From NCBI GenBank assembly GCA_006937955.1, contig SSNP01000121.1, positions 1,474,722 through 1,538,721 on the forward strand: DNA of 64,000 bases, in the 5' to 3' direction. The notes below the pieces were generated by a model, which saw only the letters and a program-made list of their open reading frames with translations, made no database searches and was not told the DNA's origin. Of this stretch, positions 52,374 to 55,536 are shown piece after piece (position 1 is the stretch's first letter; each line of letters starts with the position of its first letter). Made by a program: the position numbers and the translations under genes. This stretch comes from Pachypanchax playfairii (Eukaryota > Chordata > Actinopteri > Cyprinodontiformes > Aplocheilidae).

Positions 52374-52916
52374 NNNNNNNNNNCCCCCCCCCCCCCCCCC
52401 CCGCTCAGGTCAGACATATATAATCAATCACTCTGATTAGAACATGGGTATGATTAAATATTTAAAGCTACACTAATCCCATTACTACACTAATCTGTGT
52501 TCTGTGCTGCAGCTATGCTAACGTGAAGAAATGCAGTAACGAGGGCCGTGCCCTCATGCAACTGGACTTCCAGCAGTTCCTGATGAAGCTCGAGAAGCTG
52601 ACGGACTTGCGACCAATTCCTGACAAGGAGTTTGTGGAAACCTACATCAAGGCCTACTACCTGACTGAGAATGATATGGAGCAGTTTATCAAGAATCACA
52701 GGGTGAGAGAAGGAAACATGCTCCAGAGTTCATTATTATGTTTATATGTTTGATGTTTCGAGTTAGAGGATTTTCTTCTTGTATATGTTTGTGCAGGAGT
52801 ACTCCATGAAGCAGCTGGCCAACCTGGTGAACGTTTGTCTGGGTTCACATATAAACAAGAAGGCTCGGCAGAAACTTCTAGCAGCCATTGATGACGTTGA
52901 CCGACCCAAGAGATAA
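1527..52916 (+). CDS. vps50: vps50 (syndetin), C-terminal 421 residues in ten exons
   Basis: Exons: 1527-1645, 2866-2972, 5020-5141, 10546-10626, 34091-34239, 38357-38453, 39886-40044, 45715-45836, 52513-52702, 52797-52916. All introns are GT-AG, phases agree at every junction, and the exons total 1266 nt (421 codons plus TAA). The protein matches vertebrate VPS50/syndetin as I know the family, including the conserved end [12 protein letters not shown]...DRPKR. Known role: EARP complex subunit with VPS51, VPS52 and VPS53, a tether for recycling-endosome vesicles and dense-core vesicle cargo sorting. The window opens in an acidic linker rich in D, E and S, followed by the helical C-terminal domain (the DUF2451 region). 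The usual length is about 960 aa, so the N-terminal Vps54-like coiled-coil half lies upstream of position 1. No frameshift or internal stop occurs, and around the exon 4/5 junction the spacing equals the mammalian protein, so no exon seems to be missing. Confidence 0.96.
1646..2865. other. vps50: Intron, nothing recognised
   Basis: AT-rich intron with short poly-T runs. Small open frames here have no protein signature. Confidence 0.5.
2866..2972 (+). CDS. vps50: vps50 exon 2 of window
   Basis: Acceptor AG at 2864-2865, donor GTAGGT from 2973. It completes the split Ser and reads [20 protein letters not shown], then [15 protein letters not shown], leaving one G for a split Gly. A basic cluster (RSKKK) follows the acidic exon. 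A CA tract starts about 12 bp after the donor. Confidence 0.95.
2985..4026 (+). repeat. Three-copy 292-bp tandem repeat separated by CA tracts
   Basis: Cores at 3014-3305, 3328-3619 and 3676-3967 are each exactly 292 bp and nearly identical; one difference seen is CCCCTAACCC against CCCCGAACCC near 3495. Each is bounded by (CA)n at 2985-3013, 3306-3327, 3620-3675 and 3968-4026. The core holds telomere-like CCTAACCC motifs and a perfect 8-bp stem with 7-nt loop (TGGGGACC...GGTCCCCA), and belongs to a GGGGACC-rich family common in fish. The array lies in the vps50 intron just after the exon 2 donor. Confidence 0.92.
4027..5019. other. vps50: Intron remainder after the tandem array
   Basis: Unique-looking AT-rich sequence; no repeat or exon recognised. 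Confidence 0.5.
5020..5141 (+). CDS. vps50: vps50 exon 3 of window
   Basis: Acceptor CTACAG ending at 5019, donor GTACAG from 5142. It completes Gly and reads [20 protein letters not shown], then [20 protein letters not shown], a strongly conserved helical stretch of VPS50. It ends in phase 0. Confidence 0.95.
5142..6681. other. vps50: Intron, nothing recognised
   Basis: AT-rich, with short poly-T at 6447 and 6508. No further exon-like conservation is visible. Confidence 0.5.
6686..7460. mobile_element. TTAA-flanked piggyBac-type MITE, 775 bp
   Basis: It is bounded by TTAA at 6682-6685 and 7461-7464. Terminal inverted repeats read AGGTCCTATATCATGC on the left and AGGTCCTGTATCCTGC on the right (reverse complement), 14 of 16 matching. 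There is no transposase ORF. TTAA duplication with short TIRs is the piggyBac pattern. This family is very common in fish introns. Confidence 0.85.
6891..7045. repeat. Inner inverted repeat nested in the piggyBac-type MITE
   Basis: The arms 6891-6920 and 7020-7045 are imperfect reverse complements beginning CGTTTACATGCAG, ending in AAATTTCAAATT-like sequence. It may be an older MITE captured by the larger one, or part of the MITE's own structure. Confidence 0.55.
7465..9453. other. vps50: Intron, nothing recognised
   Basis: No exon or known repeat seen; a short AAGAAATTAAG-type direct repeat precedes the SINE at 9380-9450. The stretch 9792-10410 after the SINE is likewise plain. Confidence 0.5.
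9454..9791 (+). mobile_element. tRNA-derived SINE
   Basis: RNA polymerase III A-box TAGCCTAGTTGG at 9462-9473 matches the consensus exactly, and the B-box-like GGATTTGATCC lies at 9504-9514, in tRNA spacing. A body containing CCTTGGGCAAGATACTGAA, typical of teleost tRNA-SINEs, follows, with an AT-rich tail near 9770-9791. The 3' limit is approximate. It lies in the intron between vps50 exons 3 and 4. Confidence 0.78.
10411..10442 (+). repeat. (GA)n/(GT)n microsatellite
   Basis: A compound dinucleotide tract about 110 bp upstream of vps50 exon 4. Confidence 0.9.
10515..10536 (+). promoter_or_regulatory. (GT)n tract in the exon 4 acceptor region
   Basis: About 11 GT units end 9 nt before the acceptor AG of exon 4, leaving ATTCTACAG. 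Known for the class: UG repeats bind CELF proteins and TDP-43 and often make splicing of the following exon regulated. The role here is inferred. Confidence 0.6.
10546..10626 (+). CDS. vps50: vps50 exon 4 of window (81 nt, symmetric)
   Basis: Acceptor TTCTACAG ending at 10545, donor GTAGGA from 10627. It encodes 27 residues, [20 protein letters not shown] then QESLIDV. It is in phase 0 at both ends, so skipping would keep the frame. A (GT)n run at about 10515-10536 takes the place of most of the usual pyrimidine tract. Confidence 0.94.
10682..10709 (+). repeat. (TC)n microsatellite
   Basis: About 14 CT units in the first 100 bp after the exon 4 donor. Pyrimidine-rich RNA of this kind can bind PTB. 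Confidence 0.9.
11370..12033. mobile_element. 664-bp MITE with 18-bp TIRs
   Basis: The left end GGTGCATTCACACCGGCC (11370-11387) and the right end 12016-12033, its reverse complement with one mismatch, bound a segment full of short GCGT/AACGC repeats and self-complementary CTTTTCTAGC runs. No transposase is present. TAA lies next to both ends, which suggests PIF/Harbinger, but the target duplication is not clean; hAT is the alternative. Confidence 0.78.
13125..13218 (-). repeat. hAT-type MITE fragment
   Basis: The minus strand begins TAGGGATGGGCGATATGG, a terminal sequence known from abundant fish hAT-like MITEs, followed by ATCG-rich sequence. Only one end is present. Confidence 0.45.
13290..13530 (-). 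pseudogene. Non-LTR retrotransposon reverse transcriptase fragment
   Basis: The minus-strand translation contains [15 protein letters not shown] followed by [19 protein letters not shown], which resemble the post-catalytic part of fish LINE reverse transcriptases (QVEEFKYLGVLF; VVKKELSRKAKLSIYRS). Only about 70 codons remain and the polymerase motifs are missing, so it is a dead, truncated insertion. Confidence 0.65.
16587..16649 (+). repeat. Poly-A tract with assembly gap
   Basis: A run of A interrupted by ten Ns at 16610-16619 and AATTT at 16620-16624. The N run is a placeholder, so the true length is unknown. Confidence 0.95.
16786..16931 (-). mobile_element. Terminal fragment of a Tc1-like transposon
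   Basis: Read on the minus strand from 16931, next to TA at 16932-16933, it begins CAGTGGGGCAAAAAAGTATT and continues through TTAGTCAGCCACCAATTGTG, a terminal sequence of a widespread fish Tc1-like family. The opposite end and transposase are absent. Confidence 0.75.
16934..17012 (-). repeat. tRNA-derived SINE head fragment
   Basis: The minus strand carries the A-box TAGCGTAGTGGG (plus 16989-17000) and the B-box GGTTCAATCCC (plus 16948-16958), both good polymerase III matches. It abuts the Tc1 terminal fragment, whose insertion may have split the SINE. Confidence 0.65.
17926..17954 (+). repeat. (TA)n microsatellite
   Basis: Alternating TA, about 14 units, in intron 4. Confidence 0.9.
18280..18299 (+). 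repeat. (ATT)n microsatellite
   Basis: About seven TTA units in intron 4. Confidence 0.85.
20202..20412 (+). repeat. Ubiquitous fish dispersed repeat, decayed
   Basis: It begins GGGCTGCATGGTGGTGCAGC and contains CCTGGGTTTGAAATTC and CATGGAGCTTGTTCTCCCGT, motifs of a very common teleost interspersed repeat. It runs into the GGAT tract that normally forms the repeat's tail. The superfamily is not certain from sequence alone. Confidence 0.65.
20413..20472 (+). repeat. (GGAT)n microsatellite
   Basis: About 15 GGAT units, probably grown from the tail of the adjoining dispersed repeat. The reading frames through it give only tetrapeptide-repeat ORFs. Confidence 0.93.
20473..25510. other. vps50: Intron 4, largely featureless
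   Basis: Besides the TA tract there is a C/A homopolymer junction at 22514-22535. 21215-21420 (TGTCGGGTTCACACGACAAG...) looks like part of a MITE but its partner end was not found. Confidence 0.4.
21019..21066 (+). repeat. (TA)n microsatellite
   Basis: An AT dinucleotide run of about 45 bp followed by CACACA. Confidence 0.92.
25511..25550 (-). promoter_or_regulatory. LTR-element primer binding site: 40-nt copy of tRNA-Pro 3' end
   Basis: The plus strand matches vertebrate tRNA-Pro positions 37 to 76, including the non-genomic CCA, with two differences (at positions 58 and 67). On the minus strand this is a primer site beginning TGGGGGCTCATCCGGGAT, five bases inside the LTR. Ordinary primer sites are 18 nt; this one is 40. 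CCA shows it was copied from a mature tRNA rather than being a tRNA gene fragment. Confidence 0.82.
25556..26008 (-). mobile_element. 5' LTR of a truncated LTR retrotransposon (minus strand)
   Basis: A 453-bp segment beginning TGTTACGACCCG and ending in its complement CGGGTCGTAACA. TG...CA ends and the tRNA-Pro primer site directly inside it identify a 5' LTR read on the minus strand. On that strand AATAAA occurs near 25745-25755, as expected for R. The ends form an unusually long inverted repeat (52 bp, 50 matching). No gag or pol follows at lower coordinates and no target duplication is visible, so the element is truncated. A Ty3/gypsy-type origin is likely; a MITE next to a tRNA copy is the weaker alternative. 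Confidence 0.75.
26160..27239 (-). mobile_element. 5' part of a hAT-like transposon
   Basis: The minus strand starts TAGGGCTGTCAAAATTAACA at 27239, with the GTTAACG-rich subterminal repeats (27165-27235) of a common fish hAT family, and runs through an AT-rich leader into the BED-finger ORF. No matching end is found near 26160, so the 3' part is lost. Linking the terminus and the ORF in one element is an inference. Confidence 0.6.
26167..26412 (-). pseudogene. BED zinc-finger fragment of a hAT-type transposase
   Basis: An 81-codon minus-strand ORF carrying a BED-type finger, C41-x2-C44-x14-H59-x4-H64 (CAYC...YHLLAKH). BED fingers form the DNA-binding N-terminus of hAT transposases. The ORF stops after [18 protein letters not shown], and the catalytic RNase-H/hAT dimerisation part is missing. 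A hAT-like terminus lies about 830 bp upstream on the same strand (27239), so this is probably the first coding exon of a 3'-deleted element. Confidence 0.7.
27240..29239. other. vps50: Intron 4, nothing recognised
   Basis: AT-rich sequence; short frames show no family resemblance. A GC-richer patch at 29000-29100 probably belongs to the hAT-like repeat that follows. Confidence 0.4.
29240..29458 (-). repeat. One end of a hAT-like fish MITE
   Basis: The minus strand from 29458 begins GGCTACGTTCAGACTGCAGG and continues GCTTTAGTGACCCAAATAC, a terminus shared by many fish hAT MITEs. Interior ATCGGATC-type repeats extend to about 29270. No partner end was found. Confidence 0.55.
29699..29727 (+). 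repeat. Left 29-bp TIR of the Tc1/mariner element
   Basis: Perfect inverted match to 30890-30918; preceded by the TA target site. Confidence 0.95.
29760..30770 (-). CDS. Tc1/mariner transposase, DD36E, apparently intact
   Basis: 336 aa from ATG at 30768-30770 to TGA at 29760-29762. In order: a paired-like helix-turn-helix at residues ~7-45 ([20 protein letters not shown]); a second helix-turn-helix ~80-114 ([13 protein letters not shown]); a basic GRPR-like patch RRPRR ~117-121; and the DDE domain with D155 (AWSDESRF), a glycine box ~190-198 (GGGGVMVWG), D246 (QQDNAPCH) and E283 ([11 protein letters not shown]). Thirty-six residues separate D246 and E283, against 34 in Sleeping Beauty-type elements, which fits the DD36E group named Incomer. 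Length matches full-length relatives (about 340 aa). It cuts and pastes the element at TA sites. No stop or frameshift is present and all catalytic residues are in place, so activity is possible but unproven. Confidence 0.93.
   Translation of the reverse strand: MGKKGDLSDFERGMVVGARMAGLSISETADLLGFSRTTISRVYREWSEKEKISSERQFCGRKCLVDARGQRRMARLVRAERKATVTQITTRYNQGRQKSISERTVRRTLRQMGYSSRRPRRVPLLSAKNRKLRLQFAQAHRNWTIEDWKNVAWSDESRFLLRHSDGRVRIWRQQHESMDPSCLVSTVQAGGGGVMVWGIFSWHSLGPLVPIEHRYNATAYLSIVADHVHPFMTTMYPTSDGYFQQDNAPCHKAGIISDWFLEHDNEFTVFKWPPQSPDLNPIEHLWDVVEREIRIMDVQPTNLRQLCDAIMSIWTTPLRNASRTLLNLCHEELRQF
30890..30918 (-). repeat. Right 29-bp TIR of the Tc1/mariner element
   Basis: Perfect inverted match to 29699-29727; followed by TA at 30919-30920. 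Confidence 0.95.
30921..33257. other. vps50: Intron 4, nothing recognised
   Basis: AT-rich with poly-A/T runs at 31001-31040 and 32269-32281. No exon or transposon identified. Confidence 0.45.
33258..33885 (+). mobile_element. RTE-type LINE 3' tail, split by a MITE
   Basis: 33258-33316 (GAATCCACTCACTTCTTCCT... CCTTTCCTGAAAATTTAA) and 33791-33885 (TCAAAATCCATCCAGAACTT, TTTGAGTCATC, TGCTAACAGACAGACAAAC) are the two halves of a 3' tail common to RTE/Expander-like fish elements. A related tail occurs at 61548-61668. The interruption is the TTAA-flanked element at 33317-33790. Confidence 0.65.
33317..33790. mobile_element. 474-bp TTAA-flanked MITE inside an RTE tail
   Basis: TTAA lies at 33313-33316 and 33791-33794. 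The ends read AGGTTAAATATGGAACA and, reverse-complemented, ACGTTGAATATGGAACA (15 of 17). There is no transposase ORF. piggyBac- or Kolobok-like by its target site. Confidence 0.75.
34091..34239 (+). CDS. vps50: vps50 exon 5 of window
   Basis: Acceptor TTTTTCAG ending at 34090, donor GTAAGC from 34240. It reads [20 protein letters not shown], then [20 protein letters not shown] and AQRVVATES, plus two bases of a split Leu. The first ~16 residues are a divergent linker and the rest is conserved. The donor was placed at CT|GTAAGC because only this keeps frame into the next exon. Confidence 0.95.
34240..35870. other. vps50: Intron after exon 5, no known repeat
   Basis: Includes a (TC)n run at 34480-34493 and the poly-A tract at 34681. 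A 216-codon frame here begins upstream of exon 5 and has no support beyond the exon. 36414-37479 is also plain. Confidence 0.45.
34681..34694 (+). repeat. Poly-A tract
   Basis: A homopolymer run in intron 5; no retrotransposon body is recognisable in front of it. Confidence 0.7.
35871..36413. mobile_element. piggyBac-type MITE, copy A
   Basis: It begins AGGCATAATATGTAGAA next to TTGA (a decayed TTAA) and ends near 36413 in a divergent complementary end. It shares long stretches, inverted, with 48891-50244, for example CTGCCACCTGGTGTTGGAAA and ACTAGAGTGAGTATA. No ORF of its own. Confidence 0.7.
37480..37565 (+). repeat. LINE-tail-like fish repeat
   Basis: Contains TTCAAGTTTATTTATTTATA and AAGCGCCAGTTCATGAC, a motif frequent at ends of fish interspersed repeats. 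Family assignment is weak. Confidence 0.45.
37760..38096 (-). pseudogene. Rex/L2-like LINE 3' end (C-terminal ORF2 remnant)
   Basis: The minus-strand reading from about 38075 gives [20 protein letters not shown], then [18 protein letters not shown], matching the tail of fish jockey-group LINE reverse transcriptases ([11 protein letters not shown]). A 3' UTR with TGTACAGTACAGCATACC and TTTGATTTGATT follows. The polymerase domain is missing. Confidence 0.7.
38357..38453 (+). CDS. vps50: vps50 exon 6 of window
   Basis: Acceptor TTTTTTTTCAG ending at 38356, donor GTATAG from 38454. It completes Leu, then [20 protein letters not shown] and [12 protein letters not shown]. It ends in phase 0. The upstream tract is (TG)n followed by poly-T. 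Confidence 0.95.
38754..39461. mobile_element. pogo-like MITE, copy 1 (708 bp)
   Basis: Flanked by TA (38752-38753, 39462-39463). The left end is CAGTGGTGGATGGTTATATG and the right end is CAGTGGTCGACGGTTATATG when reverse-complemented. The interior shares sequence, inverted, with copy 3 (GTTACATGTGACAC; CTGAAGAAGTC). No ORF. CAGT ends with TA duplication suggest the pogo/Tigger branch of Tc1/mariner. Confidence 0.8.
39886..40044 (+). CDS. vps50: vps50 exon 7 of window
   Basis: Acceptor TTCCAG ending at 39885, donor GTAAGC from 40045. It has 53 codons starting [20 protein letters not shown] and ending [10 protein letters not shown], phase 0 at both ends. This is one of the most conserved parts of the C-terminal domain. 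Confidence 0.96.
40655..41921. mobile_element. 1267-bp PIF/Harbinger-like element inside the LINE
   Basis: TIRs GGCCCAGTTTTTCAAAAG and, at the right, GGACCAGTTTTTCAAAAG (17 of 18). The direct repeat CTG lies at 40652-40654 and 41922-41924; removing the element and one CTG restores continuous LINE sequence. It carries a remnant of the accessory Myb/SANT-like protein but no transposase. Confidence 0.82.
41123..41235 (-). pseudogene. C-terminal exon of a Harbinger Myb/SANT-like protein
   Basis: After a possible acceptor GGCAG (41240-41236, minus), the reading is [20 protein letters not shown], then [17 protein letters not shown] and TGA (41125-41123). This coiled-coil end with an acidic tail is typical of the Myb/SANT-like DNA-binding partner encoded by Harbinger-group elements. 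The DNA-binding domain and the transposase are absent. Confidence 0.6.
42100..42645 (-). pseudogene. Degenerate Tc1-like transposase remnant
   Basis: The minus strand has recognisable pieces of a Tc1-like transposase: [13 protein letters not shown] (near 42500), [20 protein letters not shown] (near 42440) and [15 protein letters not shown] (near 42300). The second catalytic aspartate box reads QQEN followed by a short deletion, and stops interrupt the frame. Clearly inactive and much older than the element at 29699. Confidence 0.75.
42646..44447. other. vps50: Intron, nothing recognised
   Basis: AT-rich sequence between the Tc1 remnant and the minisatellite MITE. 45386-45714 and 45837-46739 likewise show nothing I can name. 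Confidence 0.4.
44450..45383. mobile_element. TA-flanked MITE carrying an AC-rich minisatellite
   Basis: TA lies at 44448-44449 and 45384-45385. The ends are CGGTGGCCCAGAAGGATCAA and, reverse-complemented, CGGTGGCCCTGAAGGGTCAA, and homology continues to AAAATGCAAAAGC. The interior (44475-45270) is a CAACAACAAAAGC minisatellite almost without T on the plus strand. Open frames of up to 318 codons on the minus strand (Leu/Cys/Val runs) are by-products of the repeat, not genes. Confidence 0.8.
44475..45270 (+). repeat. AC-rich minisatellite with ~100-bp higher-order unit
   Basis: Short units of the type ACAACAACAAAAGC(C/T)GC are arranged in a larger repeat marked by GACAAAAAAAA at about 44672, 44815, 44917, 45016, 45117 and 45219, i.e. 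spacings of roughly 143, 102, 99, 101 and 102 bp. Confidence 0.88.
45715..45836 (+). CDS. vps50: vps50 exon 8 of window
   Basis: Acceptor CTTAG ending at 45714, donor GTAAGA from 45837. It reads [20 protein letters not shown], then [20 protein letters not shown], plus GG of a split Gly. It lies about 330 bp downstream of the minisatellite-bearing MITE. Confidence 0.95.
46740..48150 (-). pseudogene. L1-like LINE 3' end, split by a PIF-type MITE
   Basis: The minus strand at 48140-47895 reads [20 protein letters not shown] and [16 protein letters not shown], the C-terminal zinc-knuckle-like region of L1-type ORF2 (SDxCxxC...FW). A second frame at about 47836-47750 gives [10 protein letters not shown]...WAPLISSI, the usual end of the protein. 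A GC-rich 3' UTR continues to about 46740, broken at 46952-47541 by a MITE. Limits are approximate. Confidence 0.72.
46952..47541. mobile_element. 590-bp PIF/Harbinger-type MITE
   Basis: The TIRs CGCCGGGCTCACACTGC are perfect at both ends (17 bp) and are flanked by direct TAA at 46949-46951 and 47542-47544, the preferred PIF/Harbinger target. GC-rich interior, no transposase. Inserted in the L1-like 3' UTR. Confidence 0.88.
48891..50244. mobile_element. piggyBac-type MITE, copy B, with an insertion
   Basis: TTAA at 48887-48890 and 50245-50248; ends AAGTATACTATGTAGAA and, reverse-complemented, AGGCATAATATGTAGAA. It is inverted relative to copy A at 35871. About 394 bp of MITE remain once the insertion at 49033-49992 is removed. 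Confidence 0.8.
49033..49992. mobile_element. ~960-bp DNA transposon nested in MITE copy B
   Basis: The ends read GGCTGTGTCCCAATTTAGGG and, reverse-complemented, GGCTGTGTCCAAGTTCAGGG. CAATG occurs at both junctions (49029-49033 and 49992-49996), giving a probable 5-bp target duplication (or 3-bp AAT if the outer G/C belongs to the TIR). No transposase recognised; superfamily uncertain. Confidence 0.72.
50249..51604. other. vps50: Intron, nothing recognised
   Basis: Moderately AT-rich, with a purine-rich stretch at 51310-51415 and C8 at 50497. 48151-48886 and 51938-52340 are similar. Confidence 0.4.
51605..51937. mobile_element. hAT-like MITE with a nested pogo-like miniature
   Basis: Ends TTAGAGATGCAACAATACC and, reverse-complemented, TTAGGAATGCACCAATACTGG are imperfect inverted repeats of a common fish type. 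The interior holds GATACCGATAC and GGTATCGGCC. It is interrupted at 51833-51915. No clear target duplication. Confidence 0.6.
51833..51915. mobile_element. pogo-like MITE, copy 2, only 83 bp
   Basis: TA at 51831-51832 and 51916-51917. It consists almost only of the two family ends (CAGTGGTCAAAGGTTATATG and the reverse complement of CAGTGGTTGACGGTTATATG) and folds as a near-complete hairpin. Confidence 0.82.
52341..52402 (+). repeat. Poly-C tract with assembly gap
   Basis: 33 C, ten Ns (52374-52383), then 19 C, ending 110 bp before vps50 exon 9. The N run is a placeholder, so the real tract length is unknown. Confidence 0.95.
52513..52702 (+). CDS. vps50: vps50 exon 9 of window
   Basis: Acceptor TGCAG ending at 52512, donor GTGAGA from 52703. 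It completes Gly and reads [20 protein letters not shown], then [40 protein letters not shown] and NHR. It is almost unchanged across vertebrates. A poly-C tract with an assembly gap lies 110 bp upstream. Confidence 0.96.
52797..52916 (+). CDS. vps50: vps50 terminal coding exon with stop
   Basis: Acceptor GTGCAG ending at 52796, stop TAA at 52914-52916. It reads [20 protein letters not shown], then [19 protein letters not shown] and stop, the diagnostic C-terminus of VPS50/CCDC132. The preceding intron is only 94 bp. Confidence 0.97.
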   Translation, partial: EYSMKQLANLVNVCLGSHINKKARQKLLAAIDDVDRPKR

Positions 52917-53070
52917 AACCTTTAACGAATGGAACCTGTAACATGTAAACCAACTCACCAACCCGAGTCACCAACACAAGTCATCAACACCGGCACCTTG
53001 AGAGAAACTAAACATTGAATGTTTGAAAGTGTGAAAATGTTCAATCCACATCAGTAGAGCCACATATAAA

Positions 53071-53076
53071 AATAAA
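53071..53076 (+). promoter_or_regulatory. Candidate proximal poly(A) signal
   Basis: AATAAA 155 nt after the vps50 stop codon. Nearby sequence is not strongly GU-rich, so use is uncertain. Confidence 0.45.
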
Positions 53077-53653
53077 TTCATGTAAAACTCACTTGTTAGC
53101 AAACGGCTAATAACGTGTTCATCTTTTCTTCATGTGGTTCAAACTGCTGTTAGTTGAATGTGACTTTGCACATACTAATCCTGATAATTAAAATATTTTT
53201 AGAAGTTCATTGAGTTCTGAGAAGACTTTGTGTCACTCTGAATGTGTTTGCTGGTGATGTGACGGTGGCTTGGTGTTTACTCCACCTCCATACTTGTACT
53301 CTTGCTGTATATTTCTTCAGGTTGTTTGTGGTGTCTGACTGGAATCTCTTGCTTCTGTGTTTTGTTTTTCTTCACAAATCGAATCTAATATAAACCTGAT
53401 GATCCTCAAAGTAATATAACTTGCTGTAGTTAGTATTAACATAGATTATATTTGCACCAGCTGCATTTGTGTGTCCACCGTCCGTCATATCTGAGGAGGG
53501 AAGTGTGTTTTCATCGTGGACTTGTCTTTCACTCTTTGGGGCTGTGGGTCCAATTTGGACAGTTTGACACACCTCCTAAAATGTGTTCGATACAAACAGT
53601 CAAGAATGAGCTGAAACACGTCAGAAGTTGACAGTTTTTTTTTTCCTAGAAAG

Positions 53654-53659
53654 AATAAA
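53654..53659 (+). promoter_or_regulatory. Candidate distal poly(A) signal
   Basis: AATAAA (AGAATAAAGAATG) followed within 20-45 nt by ATTGTTTTATTT, a plausible U-rich downstream element. Confidence 0.5.
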
Positions 53660-53680
53660 GAATGTAAACATTCATTGTTT

Positions 53681-55090
53681 TATTTCACTGCATTTTTAAT
53701 GTCTTTGCATCTTCAAAGACGACTCATAATAAAAAAAAAATGTCAACCTTGGAAACAGTTTAATTAAAAGCATTTTTAAACGCAAATTGATTGATTTGCA
53801 CAAAAATATATATTTTAAAAGGATATCATTATGCTAAAAAATTGAACCAATATCACAACATTTCGCCTTCTAATTGAAGTATTTCTTGTAGAATCTGAAT
53901 TATTTCAAACATTTTTTTTCCTAACTCGGTGACAATTCTTTATTTTTAATAAAGTAATTATTATTTCACAAACCTGCTGAGCTCCTGCAGTTAATTTGAA
54001 CTTAGTGGCATCATGTACGGTGACTTGTGACCTTTTTTTTTAGCAAATTAAACTTTGACTCATTTTGGATGTTTGTATCTTACATCCCGTATCTGATCAG
54101 AGATATTTGTTTAAAGATGGCCTCTGTGAATCATCATATTATCCTAATAAATAAAAGTAAAAACGTAATAAAGAATCAACTTGCTGTCTGTGACAGAGGA
54201 TATATGTCATGTTGAGGAAGTCGAGAAGGATAAAAAGTAACGTTCAGCTAAACACTGATTTGCATCAGAACTTTGCTCCAGAGATTCTTTTTGAATCTTT
54301 ATTCTAACAGACCAGCTGAAACATTTAATCTGATTATTTTCACTATCTGAAAGAAGAAGAAGAAGTAAACTAGCAGTTTTTTTTACAAACCTCCAGTTTA
54401 TTTTGTGTGCAGCTATTTCTGGAATCATGCTATAAATATGAATGTGTTGAAAAAAAGGGCATATTTATTTCTTGCCTTGTGTGTGTTTGCTTGTTTTGAC
54501 ATGACAACTGCTGGTAGTGTAATTTATCACCTCTCTTTTAACTTATCCACATGAATCAAACATTTAAACTGATCACATTGTGTAAAAATGTGTACTGAGT
54601 AATGGACGATAAAACAATAAAACTGTAGAAACTTTTGAAATGTTTCATCTCTGATGTTTCAGTCTCAAGAAGGTCCAAATAAATTGGTTTCCTGTAGGTC
54701 TGTGAAGGTTCTGGAGAAGCAGCTAATGAGGCTGACCACCTTGATCTGTAGGAGACTCGTTATAAACAGGATCTCAGGTCAGTGGCCATTAGAGTTACCT
54801 TCCCTTGTTAAACAGGTAAATCCTTTCACGTCTCTGCAGGAGCGTTGACCTGCAAACATTCTCATAGACGTGTTCTTGACATTTTGGTGATGGTATTTGA
54901 GTCAGAACCCAAACAGTTAGTATATATGCGTACATGGCCATCATGCTGGACCACAAGGTCACCGCTATTGACACGGCAGACTGCCGGACCAACATGGACC
55001 AAGTTATTGGTCCGCAATTAGCCTCTTACCTTTCCATATATATTGATATTTTTAAACTTTTAGTCTGATTTAAATAGTGATTAAATTTTA
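53681..55090. other. Downstream of vps50, nothing recognised
   Basis: AT-rich; an AATAAA at 54616 could end a longer vps50 transcript. Confidence 0.45.
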
Positions 55091-55092
55091 TA

Positions 55093-55534
55093 CAGTGGAC
55101 AATGGTTATATGCACAAAACTGCTGGGCATGTGCCCGTGTCATAGAGAATCTATATGCATTATGTGCACAGCGCCAACGGATATATGCACAAAACATTTG
55201 GAGGTATCATACATGCATCTCACTAAATCTCGCTGTTTCTCATAAGTTACTTGACCGTACACCTCCGCTGGTGTTCTCACACACACACTGTCAATGTCTG
55301 GTGCCTGGAAGGATGCACTGGCATTCACGCACACGTGTCTGGCACGTCTGCCTAAAGCTGTCAGATGGTCGCCAAAAAATAATCACTGACTTCTTCAGTG
55401 TGAAATCGTGTCACATGTAACATTTGTTCTAGTTTTTATTGCCCGATCATGAGAAACTGTTCTGTTCTGTTACTAACTGTAACTTAATCTATGCCGTTAC
55501 CTTCTGAGGTCGTGCATATAACCGTCGACCACTG
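55093..55534. mobile_element. pogo-like MITE, copy 3 (442 bp)
   Basis: TA at 55091-55092 and 55535-55536. Left end CAGTGGACAATGGTTATATG, right end the reverse complement of CAGTGGTCGACGGTTATATG. The interior is the inverse of part of copy 1. It lies downstream of vps50. Confidence 0.8.
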
Positions 55535-55536
55535 TA

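Larger units (their letters stand above)
52917..53680 (+). other. vps50: vps50 3' untranslated region (approximate)
   Basis: AT-rich non-coding sequence directly after the stop, without recognisable transposons. Two canonical AATAAA hexamers lie 155 and 738 nt after the stop. The true cleavage site cannot be fixed from sequence alone; another AATAAA at 54616 would give a ~1.7 kb UTR. Confidence 0.6.
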
